Assembly: GCF_002139915.1 (NCBI RefSeq)
Contig: NZ_CP018788.1
Location: forward strand, 806,001 to 870,000
Length of the DNA stretch: 64,000 nt
From: Campylobacter devanensis
Lineage (GTDB): Bacteria; Campylobacterota; Campylobacteria; Campylobacterales; Campylobacteraceae
Direction: 5' to 3'
The notes beneath the pieces are model-generated. The model had not been told where the DNA came from. It worked only from the letters and a program-made list of their open reading frames with translations, and made no database searches. Positions 54,759 through 63,867 of the stretch are shown here, one piece after another. Position 1 is the stretch's first letter. Every line of letters starts with the position of its first letter. The translations under genes and the position numbers were made by a program.

Positions 54759-55424
54759 ATGAGAGTAGCTATCATTAATTTCCCTGGTACAAACTGCGAA
54801 AGAGATACTAAATACGCTTTTGATTTACTAGGATTTGACTCAGAGATTATCTGGCATAAACAAACAGATTTTAAGGCTGATTTGATAGTATTGCCTGGCG
54901 GATTTAGCTATGGTGATTATCTTAGAACTGCTGCTATTGCTAAGTTTAGCCCAGCAATGCAAACAGTAATAAATCACGCTAAAAACGGCGGATTGCTACT
55001 TGGAATTTGTAATGGTTTTCAGATGCTTTTAGAGAGCGGGCTTTTACCTGGCGCAATGAGAAGAAATGAAAATATGAGCTTCATTAGCAAATTTAACCAT
55101 TTAAAAGTAATATCTAATAACAATAAATTCTTATCAAATTTTAACAACTCTGATCTAATAAATATCCCTTTAGCTCATGGTGAGGGCAACTACTATGCAA
55201 ACAGCGATACAATTAAAAAATTATATGATGATGATTGCGTACTCTTAAAATATTGCGATAAAGATGGCAATGAAATTAGCGTAAATGGTTCAGTAGATAA
55301 TATAGCTGGAATTTGCAATAAAGATAAAAATATATTTGGCCTTATGCCTCATCCTGAAAGAGCCGTAGAGAGTATTTTAGGTAGCACTGATGGAGCTAAA
55401 ATGCTTAAAGGATTTCTTTGCTAA
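54759..55424 (+). CDS. purQ: phosphoribosylformylglycinamidine synthase, glutaminase subunit
   Basis: Class I glutamine amidotransferase that feeds ammonia to PurL. The N-terminus VAIINFPGTNCERDT and GGFSYGDYLR are typical. The nucleophile is the Cys of LLGICNGFQMLLE near residue 86, and the His-x-Glu pair is in LMPHPERAVE near the C-terminus. 221 residues. The next gene's TTG overlaps its end by 7 nt. Confidence 0.96.
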   Translation: MRVAIINFPGTNCERDTKYAFDLLGFDSEIIWHKQTDFKADLIVLPGGFSYGDYLRTAAIAKFSPAMQTVINHAKNGGLLLGICNGFQMLLESGLLPGAMRRNENMSFISKFNHLKVISNNNKFLSNFNNSDLINIPLAHGEGNYYANSDTIKKLYDDDCVLLKYCDKDGNEISVNGSVDNIAGICNKDKNIFGLMPHPERAVESILGSTDGAKMLKGFLC

Positions 55425-56572
55425 GGGCTATTTTTGCGCTTATTTTGCTAATTAGCGTAGGTTTTAGCGAGCCTACGCCATTTGGACAACGCATCACTAA
55501 TGAGCAGATGCAAGGTATAGCTGATACTGATGAGGTTATAGATATTGATCCATCGTTAATTTATCAAAATATTGATCCAATTGAGTTAGTTCTCACAAGC
55601 CAAATAAAAGAAAGATCAATATATATCTATCAGCCTTTTACCTTAAATTTAACTGCTAATACAGATAAAGTTCTAGATTTTGATATGAATCTTACTATGC
55701 GCTCTACTGATATAACTTGGCTAAATCCAAAGCCGCTATGGAAAAAAAAATCCGCTGGAATTTACGAAACTACAATCCATCTAATAGCTAGTAGCGCTCA
55801 ATCTAATATTGATGCTCTAACGCTCACGCTAAAAAGAAATGGAATTTTTGTTCAAAATAAAACAATAAAGCCTGATCTTCCAAAGATTAAAAATATTCAA
55901 TTACGAACTGATTTTGCCAATTTTGTCGGAGAAAATTTAGAGATAAAGATGGTAAAAAGTTCAAAATTTAATGAATACTCAAATTTAACTACCATAGAAC
56001 TAGCAAGTAAAAATGGAAATTTAAGTCTATTCCAAATACCAGGAGAATTTCAAAAGCAAGGTTTTGATAGCCTAAAAGGCGACTATAAAAATCAAACTGG
56101 AATTTATTTTATAATAAGTGATAATAATAAAACTAATATAAACTTTAGTTACTACGATTACACTCAAAATATTTTTAAAGAGTTAAATTTAGATATCAAA
56201 CTCCAAGATAATGATTTAAGTACTCAAGTACCACTTAATCCTAAAGAGGGTGAGTTTCGACTATATAAAGAACTTAGTATTTATATTGCAATTATATTAT
56301 TTTTACTACTTTTTATCTGGAAAAAGAGTTACTACTCCTTTATTATTGCAGTAGCATTTATAGCTTACGCAATCTATGATAATAAACCTTTTAGCGAAGC
56401 AAAACTTAAAGCAAATAGTAAAATAAGAATCTTGCCTATGCCAAATTCAACTATTTTTGCTATTGCAGCTAAAGAACAAAATGTCAAAATTATTACCAAA
56501 AATGAAAATTTCACCAAAATTATCCTACAAAATGAAACTATAGGCTGGGTAGAAAATGAAAGTATTAAATAA
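55418..56572 (+). CDS. membrane protein with signal peptide and C-terminal SH3-like region
   Basis: Not recognised by function. TTG start at 55418, 5 nt after AAAGGA, overlapping the purQ end. A signal peptide (LRAIFALILLISVGFSE) leads to a periplasmic beta-rich region of about 270 residues that resembles the BatD-like fold in its repeated PI-x-L and IYIYQPFTLNL elements. Two hydrophobic segments (IYIAIILFLLLFIW and FIIAVAFIAYAIYD) lie near 290-325. The last 60 residues (KIRILPMPNSTIFAIAAKEQNV to IGWVENESIK) look like a bacterial SH3 domain. It corresponds in position to Cj0515 of C. jejuni. It overlaps plsC by 17 nt. Confidence 0.7.
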   Translation: MLRAIFALILLISVGFSEPTPFGQRITNEQMQGIADTDEVIDIDPSLIYQNIDPIELVLTSQIKERSIYIYQPFTLNLTANTDKVLDFDMNLTMRSTDITWLNPKPLWKKKSAGIYETTIHLIASSAQSNIDALTLTLKRNGIFVQNKTIKPDLPKIKNIQLRTDFANFVGENLEIKMVKSSKFNEYSNLTTIELASKNGNLSLFQIPGEFQKQGFDSLKGDYKNQTGIYFIISDNNKTNINFSYYDYTQNIFKELNLDIKLQDNDLSTQVPLNPKEGEFRLYKELSIYIAIILFLLLFIWKKSYYSFIIAVAFIAYAIYDNKPFSEAKLKANSKIRILPMPNSTIFAIAAKEQNVKIITKNENFTKIILQNETIGWVENESIK

Positions 56573-57239
56573 GATAAAAAATTGGCTATACGCCATAGAA
56601 ATCACCATAAGCGTAATTATCGTGGTGCTGATATTTTTCATTGCACCATCTAGTAATCTATGGATAAGGCGAAAATGGACAAAAATGCAAAGGTTTTTAA
56701 TCGGTTATAAAATTGATGTAATAGGTAGCCCAGACCCACGTGCAAATATGATAATAGCTAACCATCAAAGTATGCTAGATATAATGGCACTTGAAGAAAT
56801 TCATCCAGCTAATATCTGTTGGATTGCTAAAAAAGAGATAGAGGATTTACCATTTTTTGGAAATATCATTCGGGTACCAAAAATGATATCAATAGATCGC
56901 AAGGACCCAAGATCACTACCAAAAATCATAAAATTAGCTAAAGAGAGAGTTAGTGAAGGTAGAGTCATAGCTATATTTCCTGAAGGTACTCGTGGAGATG
57001 GGGATAAGATTTTAAAATTCAAAAGTGGCGCAAATATCATCGCTGATAAGCTAAATTTGGTAGTTCAACCGGTACTTATAATTGGCTCAAGAAAGATTAT
57101 AGATAGTAAAACCATTAGCGTACATTCCGGCTCATTTAAGGTTATCTATATGGATATTGTCGATACTAGTGATGAAAATTGGCTTGAAAATACAAGAGCA
57201 AAAATGCAAACTTTATTAGCTCAAAATTTAGATAAATAG
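56556..57239 (+). CDS. plsC: 1-acyl-sn-glycerol-3-phosphate acyltransferase
   Basis: Makes phosphatidic acid from lysophosphatidic acid at the inner membrane. One N-terminal membrane helix (IEITISVIIVVLIFFIAP). The catalytic motif is ANHQSMLDIMAL (H-x4-D) near residue 68, and the substrate motif is IFPEGTRGDGD near 142. 227 residues. Start overlaps the upstream gene by 17 nt; the dedA gene follows after 7 nt. Confidence 0.94.
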   Translation: MKVLNKIKNWLYAIEITISVIIVVLIFFIAPSSNLWIRRKWTKMQRFLIGYKIDVIGSPDPRANMIIANHQSMLDIMALEEIHPANICWIAKKEIEDLPFFGNIIRVPKMISIDRKDPRSLPKIIKLAKERVSEGRVIAIFPEGTRGDGDKILKFKSGANIIADKLNLVVQPVLIIGSRKIIDSKTISVHSGSFKVIYMDIVDTSDENWLENTRAKMQTLLAQNLDK

Positions 57240-57246
57240 GCTAGAT

Positions 57247-57849
57247 ATGCTAGAAAATATCATTAATTATCTAGTGAGTTTAGTCGCTGATTGGGGCTAT
57301 TTGGGGATATTTTTATTAATGGCTTTGGAGAGCAGCTTTTTCCCTTTTCCTAGTGAAGTTGTCATGATACCGGCTGGATATTTGGTATATACTGGGCAGA
57401 TGAATTTATATCTAGCATTTGGTGCTGGAGCATTAGGTAGCCTTGCTGGAGCGATATTTAACTACTATTTATGCTACTTTTTTGGTAGAGCCTTTATATT
57501 AAAATATGGCAAATACATAGGAATCACAGATGAAAAGATGACTAAATTTGAGAAATTTTTTAACAAATATGGCGAAATCTCTACATTTAATTGTCGCTTA
57601 ATCCCAGGAATTAGACAATATATCAGCTTGCCAGCTGGACTAGCTAAGATGAATATCTTTACATTTAGCCTTTATACCACGCTTGGGGCGGGGATTTGGG
57701 TGGCAATTTTGATCGCTATTGGGTATTATATCGGCGATCAAAAAGAGCTTATCAAAGAGTATTTAGCTCAAATCACCATCTGTTTATTGATAGCTGTAGC
57801 TATAATTACAATTATATATCTATACATACAAAAAAGGTTTAAAAAATGA
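57247..57849 (+). CDS. DedA-family membrane protein
   Basis: Polytopic inner-membrane protein of the DedA/VTT family, implicated in undecaprenyl-phosphate or phospholipid translocation. LMALESSFFPFPSEVVMIPAGYL near residue 25-47 and the helical-hairpin motif NCRLIPGIRQYISLPAGLAKM near 116 are the conserved blocks, with the essential acidic and Arg residues. 200 residues. Overlaps the AEC gene start by 4 nt. The lipid substrate cannot be told. Confidence 0.92.
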   Translation: MLENIINYLVSLVADWGYLGIFLLMALESSFFPFPSEVVMIPAGYLVYTGQMNLYLAFGAGALGSLAGAIFNYYLCYFFGRAFILKYGKYIGITDEKMTKFEKFFNKYGEISTFNCRLIPGIRQYISLPAGLAKMNIFTFSLYTTLGAGIWVAILIAIGYYIGDQKELIKEYLAQITICLLIAVAIITIIYLYIQKRFKK

Positions 57850-58751
57850 TAATATACTCTCTATTTTCGATGTTTATACTACTATTTAGCGGATATGTAG
57901 CTAAAAGATTAAGAATCATCTCGGCAAATAAGGCTATTGTATTTTTGGATTTTGTTTTGTGGTTTGCTTTGCCATCTTTGATTTTTGATAAAGTCTATCA
58001 TTTGGTTGTGGATTTAAATTTAATTAGTATGGTATTTGTAGGACTTATCTCATCAGTGATAGCTGCTTTTGTGGCTGTAGCAATGGGATTTATGCTTAAA
58101 TTTTCAACCGCAACTTTGGCTAGTGTAGCGCTCCTTAGTATGTTTGGCAATACCTTATTTATCGGAATTCCTATTGTTCAAGGATTATATGGCCAGAGTG
58201 CTTTGAGTATTGTTATTTTATTTGATCAAGTAGTTACGGCTCTGCCTATTAGCATTTTTGGGCCATTGATTTTGGGTTTTGGGACATCTAAGAAAAGCTC
58301 AATAATCCAAAATAGCCTTAAAATTATCAAATTTCCGCCATTTATCGCACTGGCTTTGGCTGTGATACTTAAAAATTTTAATCTACCTGAAATTATATTT
58401 GAGCCTTTGAAAATGCTATCTAGTAGTATGGTGCCGGTGGCTCTGTTTGCTGTCGGACTTAGACTTGGATTTAATAGTATTAAAAGCTCTTATAAGGCCT
58501 GTTCTGTGGTGATCTTTGCTAAGATGATATTAGCGCCAATTATATTTCTATCAATCACTAAAATATTTGGTATAGAGCTTAGCAAAGAGTGGATAATAGG
58601 ATTGATAGAAGTCGCCACTCCACCGATGGTATTAGCAAGTGCTATGATATTAAAAGCCAATCTAGATTCAAATTTGGCTATCTCAAGTGTAGCTATAGGT
58701 ATGATAACTATCTTTATTACAATGCCTATTTTATACTTTGTAGCTACTTGA
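57846..58751 (+). CDS. AEC-family transporter
   Basis: Ten-helix auxin-efflux-carrier-type permease. The N-terminus FSMFILLFSGYVAKRLRII and FALPSLIFDKVY, then SMFGNTLFIGIPIVQGLYG near residue 97 and EVATPPMVLASAMI near 257, are the two conserved repeats. 301 residues. In bacteria such carriers export small organic acids such as malate or malonate; the substrate is not visible. Its 3' end overlaps the convergent fliP gene by 8 bp, leaving no room for a terminator. Confidence 0.9.
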   Translation: MIIYSLFSMFILLFSGYVAKRLRIISANKAIVFLDFVLWFALPSLIFDKVYHLVVDLNLISMVFVGLISSVIAAFVAVAMGFMLKFSTATLASVALLSMFGNTLFIGIPIVQGLYGQSALSIVILFDQVVTALPISIFGPLILGFGTSKKSSIIQNSLKIIKFPPFIALALAVILKNFNLPEIIFEPLKMLSSSMVPVALFAVGLRLGFNSIKSSYKACSVVIFAKMILAPIIFLSITKIFGIELSKEWIIGLIEVATPPMVLASAMILKANLDSNLAISSVAIGMITIFITMPILYFVAT

Positions 58752-59478
58752 AGCTTTGGACTAGATTGCCAACTAGTAAATTCCATCCATCTACTAAGAC
58801 AAAGATCAGCAATTTAAATGGCAAAGATATCATAACAGGTGGTAACATCATCATACCCATAGCCATCAATACAGAGCTTACTACCATATCAATAACTAAA
58901 AATGGCAAATACAACAAAAATCCTATCTCAAATGCTGTTTTAAGCTCACTAATTATAAAAGCGGGTGCTGCTATAGTCAAAGGGACATCATCTATAGTTG
59001 TTGGATTAGGAAGCTGGCGAATACGATAAAATAAGGCCAAATCTTTCTCTCTAGTGTTTCGTATCATAAATTCTTTAAATGGCTTTGCCCCTTTATCAAA
59101 GGCCTCTTGATAGCTGATTTGCTCATCTAAATATGGCTTTATCCCCTGTTCATAACTCTGCTTAGCCACTGGTTCCATAATAAAAAATGTAAGTATCAAA
59201 GCTATAGATATAAGCACACTTGTAGGTGGCATCTGCTGAGTACCCATAGCTTGACGCAAAAATGAAAATACAATAACCAATCGCAAAAAACTAGTCATTA
59301 TAAATATCAAAGATGGCGCCAAGGCTAATATAGTTAAGACTACTAAAACATTTAAGCTAGTTACTAGTTGTTGTGGTGTATCTGGTGCGCTCAAATTAAG
59401 ATTCATAGTAGGCACAGTAACCGTATCAGCACCAAAAGCAGAAGCAAAAATCAAAAATATCAAAGCCAAATATCTCAA
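58744..59478 (-). CDS. fliP: flagellar export apparatus protein FliP
   Basis: Core pore subunit of the flagellar type III export gate. A cleaved signal peptide (RYLALIFLIFASAFGA) and the motif LAPSLIFIMTSFLRLVIVFSFLRQAMG near residue 54-80 are typical, as is the C-terminal MVVSSVLMAMGMMMLPPVMISLPFKL. 244 residues. TTG start, with an AGGGGA site 5 nt upstream. It stands alone on the minus strand. Confidence 0.95.
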   Translation of the reverse strand: MRYLALIFLIFASAFGADTVTVPTMNLNLSAPDTPQQLVTSLNVLVVLTILALAPSLIFIMTSFLRLVIVFSFLRQAMGTQQMPPTSVLISIALILTFFIMEPVAKQSYEQGIKPYLDEQISYQEAFDKGAKPFKEFMIRNTREKDLALFYRIRQLPNPTTIDDVPLTIAAPAFIISELKTAFEIGFLLYLPFLVIDMVVSSVLMAMGMMMLPPVMISLPFKLLIFVLVDGWNLLVGNLVQSFK

Positions 59479-59703
59479 AAAATCCCCTTTAAATAAGGAT
59501 AATTCTACATTAAATTTAATTAAAGGCTAATAAAATATATTAAATTATCATTATAAATCATAGCTAACATATTGGTTTTAAGAGCCTAAAATGACTCTTA
59601 AAATAAAATAGTTTAATACTATCCTTGATAATTAGCCAACCTAAAAACCACTGACTTTTTATTGTATTTATACTTTACATACTTAACTTCGTATAAGCAA
59701 TAT
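59479..59703. other. intergenic gap with lon terminator hairpin
   Basis: TTTTAAGAG (59576-59584) and CTCTTAAAA (59595-59603) form a 9-bp stem with a 10-nt loop, downstream of lon on the minus strand. The fliP promoter must also lie here, but no strong -10 stands out. Confidence 0.5.
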
Positions 59704-62073
59704 TTATTTGACTAAAGCAACTTTTAAAACTTCAGTAATATCTTCAACGCCAATTATCTCCATATTATCTCTTACTTGTTGTGGGATATCTTTTAAGTCT
59801 CGGTCATAATTTTTAAGCGGTATTATTGCTTTTTTTACCCCAGCTTTATATGCAGCAATTAGTTTCTCTTTTAAGCCGCCAATTGGTAATACCTTGCCAC
59901 TTAGTGTAATCTCACCAGTCATTGCTACATCGCTATAGATTGGCGTATCGCTTAAAATTGAAGCAATTACAGTAGTCATTGTTATTCCAGCACTTGGTCC
60001 ATCCTTTGGCGTAGCACCCTCTGGAACATGAATATGCAAATCATAACTATCATAAACTGCCATATCTATGCCATCTTTATCTTTTTGAATTAAATTTTTT
60101 GAAATACAAATTTCACCCTTATCTATAAGGCTTTTTACAAGGCTAAAAGCTATTGTAGCAGACTCTTTCATTACATCGCCAAGCTGACCTGTAATTTGCA
60201 TAGCGCCCTTGCCTTTTATCTTTAATGCTTCAATTTTTAACACATCTCCGCCAACTGCTGTCCAGGCTAATCCATTTGCGATACCAATCTCATTTTTGCC
60301 ACTTATAACTGTGATTTCAAAAACCTTTTTATCTAGATAATTTTCTAAATTTTTAGTAGTTATAGATATCTTTTTTGTCTGTTCGCTCAATATTTCAAGC
60401 GCGGATTTACGCAAAATATCAGCTATTCTATGGCGTAAATTTCTTACCCCGCTCTCTCTAGTATAATCGCTAATTAGTAGATTTAAAGCATCCTTTTTAA
60501 TTACTACCTCGCTACTTTTTAATCCATGTTTTTTAAGCTCATTAGGCCATAAATATCGCTTTGCTATCTCAAATTTTTCTTGTGGCGTATAGCTATTTAG
60601 CCAGATAAATTCCATTCTATCACGAAGTGGAGCCGGTATAGCACTAGCATCATTTGCTGTTGCTATAAATATTACCTTACTTAAATCTATATGAAAATTT
60701 AGATAATAATCTCTAAATTTACTATTTTGTTCAGGATCTAATATCTCAAGTAATACAGCAGTTGGATCACCCTTATATGAGCGTGCTACCTTGTCAATCT
60801 CATCTAATACCACCACTGGATTCATACTTTTGGCTTCGATTAAACCCTGAACAATTCGCCCAGGCATTGCCCCTATATATGTTCTGCGATGACCTCTTAA
60901 CTCATTAACATCTTCAAGCCCACCAAGTGCAATTCGCACTAATTCCCTTTTTAAAGCATTTGAGATTGAGTTTGCTAAGCTTGTCTTACCAATTCCAGGA
61001 GGTCCTACAAAACATAAAATTGCTCCTTTATTATCTTCAAGTCCCCTACTATGCAAAAGCTCCTTAAGTCCAAAATACTCCACAATTCTACTTTTTGGCT
61101 TTTCAAGTCCAAAATGGTCGCTATCTAACTCTTTTTGAACATCTTTTACCGTGAGTTTTTTGGTACTAAATTTACCAAATGGCATATCAAGCGCCCAGTC
61201 TAAATAGCTACTAGTCATACTAGATTCTGCACTATCAGTATGCATTTTGCTTAGTTTTGAGATATTTTTTTCTATCTCTTTATAAGCATCATCACTCATA
61301 AATTTACGCCCAGCCTCAAGCTTATTTCTATACTGTGTTATTTGAGCCTCTTTATCTAAATCCATTCCTAGCTCACGCTGAATTTCTTTTAATTGCTCTT
61401 TTAAGAAATACTCTTTATTTGCCCTATCTAGCTTGGAGCTTACCTTGCTTTTTATCTCTTTTTGAAGTTTATTTGTTTCAATTTGCGCATTTAAATATTC
61501 TATGATATCTAGTATTTTTTGTTCTAAATTTAGCTGGGTAAAAAACCCATATGCTATATCCTTTTTAAGATGCAATGCACTACAAACCAAATCACAAACC
61601 CTACTAGCTTCATTGCTATCATCAATAGCACGAAGTAGATCAGGTGGAAAGAAGTGATTTAGCAAGCTTAAGCTTTTTACGCTCTCTTTTAACACATTTA
61701 GACCTGCTTCGATTTTACTTGATTCAAACTCTTCTAATCCAACGCTTTGGACTTGAGCAATTAGCGGATCGCTACTTATAGGTTGTGTAATCTTGCCACG
61801 GCTTAATCCTTGAAATAAAATTTTCACTCTGCCATCAGGCATCGCCACACGACGCATTACATTGCCAATTACTCCATATTCATAAATAGATTCAAAATCT
61901 CTCTCTCCAGAATGTGCGAGCTTAGAACACACTACCATAACCGCACTACTATCATTAATTGCCATATCTAACGCTTTTATATTTTTTTCATCACTTAAAA
62001 ATATTGGCGTAATCATAAATGGGTATAAAAATAGCTCATCTTCAACTATAATAGGTAAATTTGCCAAACTCAT
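59704..62073 (-). CDS. lon: ATP-dependent Lon protease
   Basis: AAA+ serine protease for misfolded and regulatory proteins. The N-terminal LAN substrate domain (1-200) is followed by a coiled coil (EYFLKEQLKEIQRELGMD near 220-240), Walker A GPPGIGKTSLA near 358, and Walker B VVLDEIDKVA. The catalytic Ser is in PKDGPSAGITMTT and the Lys in GLKEKLIAAYKAG near the C-terminus. 789 residues. Lies 8 nt after bamD and shares its promoter. A terminator hairpin follows at 59576-59603. Confidence 0.97.
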   Translation of the reverse strand: MSLANLPIIVEDELFLYPFMITPIFLSDEKNIKALDMAINDSSAVMVVCSKLAHSGERDFESIYEYGVIGNVMRRVAMPDGRVKILFQGLSRGKITQPISSDPLIAQVQSVGLEEFESSKIEAGLNVLKESVKSLSLLNHFFPPDLLRAIDDSNEASRVCDLVCSALHLKKDIAYGFFTQLNLEQKILDIIEYLNAQIETNKLQKEIKSKVSSKLDRANKEYFLKEQLKEIQRELGMDLDKEAQITQYRNKLEAGRKFMSDDAYKEIEKNISKLSKMHTDSAESSMTSSYLDWALDMPFGKFSTKKLTVKDVQKELDSDHFGLEKPKSRIVEYFGLKELLHSRGLEDNKGAILCFVGPPGIGKTSLANSISNALKRELVRIALGGLEDVNELRGHRRTYIGAMPGRIVQGLIEAKSMNPVVVLDEIDKVARSYKGDPTAVLLEILDPEQNSKFRDYYLNFHIDLSKVIFIATANDASAIPAPLRDRMEFIWLNSYTPQEKFEIAKRYLWPNELKKHGLKSSEVVIKKDALNLLISDYTRESGVRNLRHRIADILRKSALEILSEQTKKISITTKNLENYLDKKVFEITVISGKNEIGIANGLAWTAVGGDVLKIEALKIKGKGAMQITGQLGDVMKESATIAFSLVKSLIDKGEICISKNLIQKDKDGIDMAVYDSYDLHIHVPEGATPKDGPSAGITMTTVIASILSDTPIYSDVAMTGEITLSGKVLPIGGLKEKLIAAYKAGVKKAIIPLKNYDRDLKDIPQQVRDNMEIIGVEDITEVLKVALVK

Positions 62074-62081
62074 ACTCTCTC

Positions 62082-62729
62082 CTACTCAAATGGCGTCATA
62101 TACCAAGGCAATTTGGCTTTAGTTGAATTAATATCATTTAGTGGTGAAATATCAATTCTATCTTGATAAATTGCTGCTGAATCATCTTTATCTAATCTAT
62201 TGTATAGTTCATAAATATCAATATTTAAATAGTATTCAGCCAGTCTAAATTTAATCAACATAGTCTCTAATAGTGGCTTATATTGAGTATTTGGATAGTT
62301 TGTTAAGAATTCATTAATCTGCGAAATACTATCTTGAATCAACTTTTGATTGCGATTTGGTTTGCTAAATGAATCAAAATTTGCTTTTATCTTTAGATAT
62401 TGGATATATTCTATGCTATCTTTTGTACCATATTTTTTGATATATTCATCTAGGTAGAAGTTAGCCATCTTATACTCTCCTTCATCTACATGAGCATTTG
62501 CCATAATTACTAAAACTTGCTCTAAATATGGGCTTGCTACATGCTCACTAGCAAATGATATATAGTGCTTATCTGCTGATTCTAGGTCTGCATCTTTGAT
62601 ATCATTTAAAATTTGGTTATACCATTGATCTGGAGTGAGATTATATAGTTCGTTATCTTTTTTTGCACCACAACCTGCTAACAAAGCCAAAGACAAAGCT
62701 AAAATAGCAGATTTGAATTTTATATTCAT
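62082..62729 (-). CDS. bamD: outer membrane assembly lipoprotein BamD
   Basis: Essential lipoprotein of the outer-membrane beta-barrel assembly machine. Signal peptide with lipobox LLAGC at residues 17-21. The rest is TPR-like helical repeats: YNLTPDQWYNQILNDIKDADLESADKHY and EGEYKMANFYLDEYIKKYGTKDS. 215 residues. An AAGGA site precedes the ATG. Minus-strand TGC-TATAAT at 62769-62761 forms the promoter for bamD-lon. Confidence 0.92.
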   Translation of the reverse strand: MNIKFKSAILALSLALLAGCGAKKDNELYNLTPDQWYNQILNDIKDADLESADKHYISFASEHVASPYLEQVLVIMANAHVDEGEYKMANFYLDEYIKKYGTKDSIEYIQYLKIKANFDSFSKPNRNQKLIQDSISQINEFLTNYPNTQYKPLLETMLIKFRLAEYYLNIDIYELYNRLDKDDSAAIYQDRIDISPLNDINSTKAKLPWYMTPFE

Positions 62730-62760
62730 TAATTTTCCTTCATCTGATTAAAATTTGGTG

Positions 62761-62769
62761 ATTATAGCA
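62761..62769 (-). promoter_or_regulatory. extended -10 promoter of bamD-lon
   Basis: TGC followed by TATAAT on the minus strand (62766-62761 is the hexamer), 32 nt before the bamD ATG. Confidence 0.6.
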
Positions 62770-62833
62770 ATATTTTGGTAAATTTATGCGTTATAAGAAA
62801 AAATTTTATAAATTACGCTCAAACCCTATGAAT

Positions 62834-62855
62834 TTGGAACAAAAAATGCTACAAT
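62834..62855 (+). promoter_or_regulatory. candidate sigma-54 promoter and overlapping -10 of fliW
   Basis: TTGGAAC...ATGCT has GG (62836-62837) and GC (62848-62849) separated by exactly 10 nt, as sigma-54 needs; TACAAT (62850-62855) directly follows with TGC before it. Either could drive fliW. AAGGAGAG precedes the GTG. Confidence 0.4.
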
Positions 62856-62885
62856 ACGACAAACCCAATTTTTAAGGAGAGTAAA

Positions 62886-63275
62886 GTGAAATTTTCTGTT
62901 AAAAACCCTATCCCTGGATTTGAAAACATCAAAGAGGTTGAGATAACTAAAATTGATGATTTCTTTGTTAAAATGCAAGATGTAGATAGCAAAACATCTT
63001 TTACTATGATTAATCCATATGCGCTTCGCCCTGATTATGAGTTTGATATCCCAACTCCATACAAAAATCTACTTCAAATAGATGATAACTCTAAATTAGA
63101 GCTTTATGCTATTGTCGCTATCAGCAGTCCTATCGAAGAATCTACTGTGAATTTCTTAGCACCAGTACTTTGCAACACAACTGCTGCTACGCTAGCACAA
63201 ATTGTCTTAGACAATCGCTACTATCCAAATTTCGGTCAAGCAGAAAAAATCAGCGCTTATGTCCAAAAACAATAA
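62886..63275 (+). CDS. fliW: flagellar assembly factor FliW
   Basis: Binds the RNA regulator CsrA and releases flaA mRNA from its repression, coupling flagellin level to translation. KFSVKNPIPGFENIKEVEITKIDD at the start, FTMINPYALRPDYEFDIP near residue 40 and the C-terminal half (LYAIVAISSPIEESTVNFLAPVLCN) match the family. 129 residues. GTG start with AAGGAGAG. A hairpin terminator follows. Confidence 0.94.
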   Translation: MKFSVKNPIPGFENIKEVEITKIDDFFVKMQDVDSKTSFTMINPYALRPDYEFDIPTPYKNLLQIDDNSKLELYAIVAISSPIEESTVNFLAPVLCNTTAATLAQIVLDNRYYPNFGQAEKISAYVQKQ

Positions 63276-63284
63276 ATCCTTGTA

Positions 63285-63302
63285 GTGGCTCACACGAGCC
63301 AC
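63285..63302 (+). terminator. hairpin after fliW, close to the next gene start
   Basis: GTGGCTC (63285-63291) and GAGCCAC (63296-63302) form a perfect GC-rich 7-bp stem with a 4-nt loop, 10 nt past the fliW stop. No U-tract follows, and the next ATG is only 8 nt away, so it may instead act on translation of the pseudopilin gene. Confidence 0.55.
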
Positions 63303-63309
63303 GATATCT

Positions 63310-63867
63310 ATGCGTTACGCCTTTTCATCTTTGGAGCTTATTTTATCAATTATTATTGTAGCTATTGCACTATCGTCGCTTCCATCAATTTTGCAAATTT
63401 CAGTTAAAAGTACAAATGATGCTATATTATCTGAGGCGGTTACAGCTAGCTATACTAAACTATCAAATATTATTGCCCATCCATGGAATGATGCTATTAG
63501 CCCTAGTTTAGCTCAGCCGATTTATTATAGTAGTGAGTTACCATTAAATTCTCTTACTAGTAGAGTAATATCTAAAATTACGCCAAATAAAATCAACACT
63601 GCCAAAAATAGCATTAATGGCTTTAATGGTGATAGTGGGCTATTAAAACCTGGAGTAGATTCAAAAAATTTATTAAATTTAGAGTATGCTATTAGTGTTG
63701 GATTTATAAATGATTTTAAATTTACTACAAATACTACAAAAAATCCAGCTGATGCTATTGCTATAAAGCTTACAACCAAAGCAAATACTAAGCCTATTAT
63801 ATTTTATAGTTATAGCTATAATATTGGCGAACCGCTAATAAGAAGCTTAATAATCCCATCGCCATGA
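63310..63867 (+). CDS. type IV pilin-like (pseudopilin) protein, transformation or secretion type
   Basis: Prepilin-type N-terminus RYAFSSLELILSIIIVAIALSS: a short leader, then the mature start FSSLELILS with Glu at position 5, and one hydrophobic helix. The rest (about 160 residues) is a Ser/Asn/Thr-rich globular part without recognised motifs. Position after fliW recalls the fliW-proC-ctsT cluster of C. jejuni, where ctsT is a transformation pseudopilin; proC is absent here. No Shine-Dalgarno is visible before the ATG, because a hairpin occupies that place. Its stop overlaps the next gene's ATG. Confidence 0.75.
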   Translation: MRYAFSSLELILSIIIVAIALSSLPSILQISVKSTNDAILSEAVTASYTKLSNIIAHPWNDAISPSLAQPIYYSSELPLNSLTSRVISKITPNKINTAKNSINGFNGDSGLLKPGVDSKNLLNLEYAISVGFINDFKFTTNTTKNPADAIAIKLTTKANTKPIIFYSYSYNIGEPLIRSLIIPSP

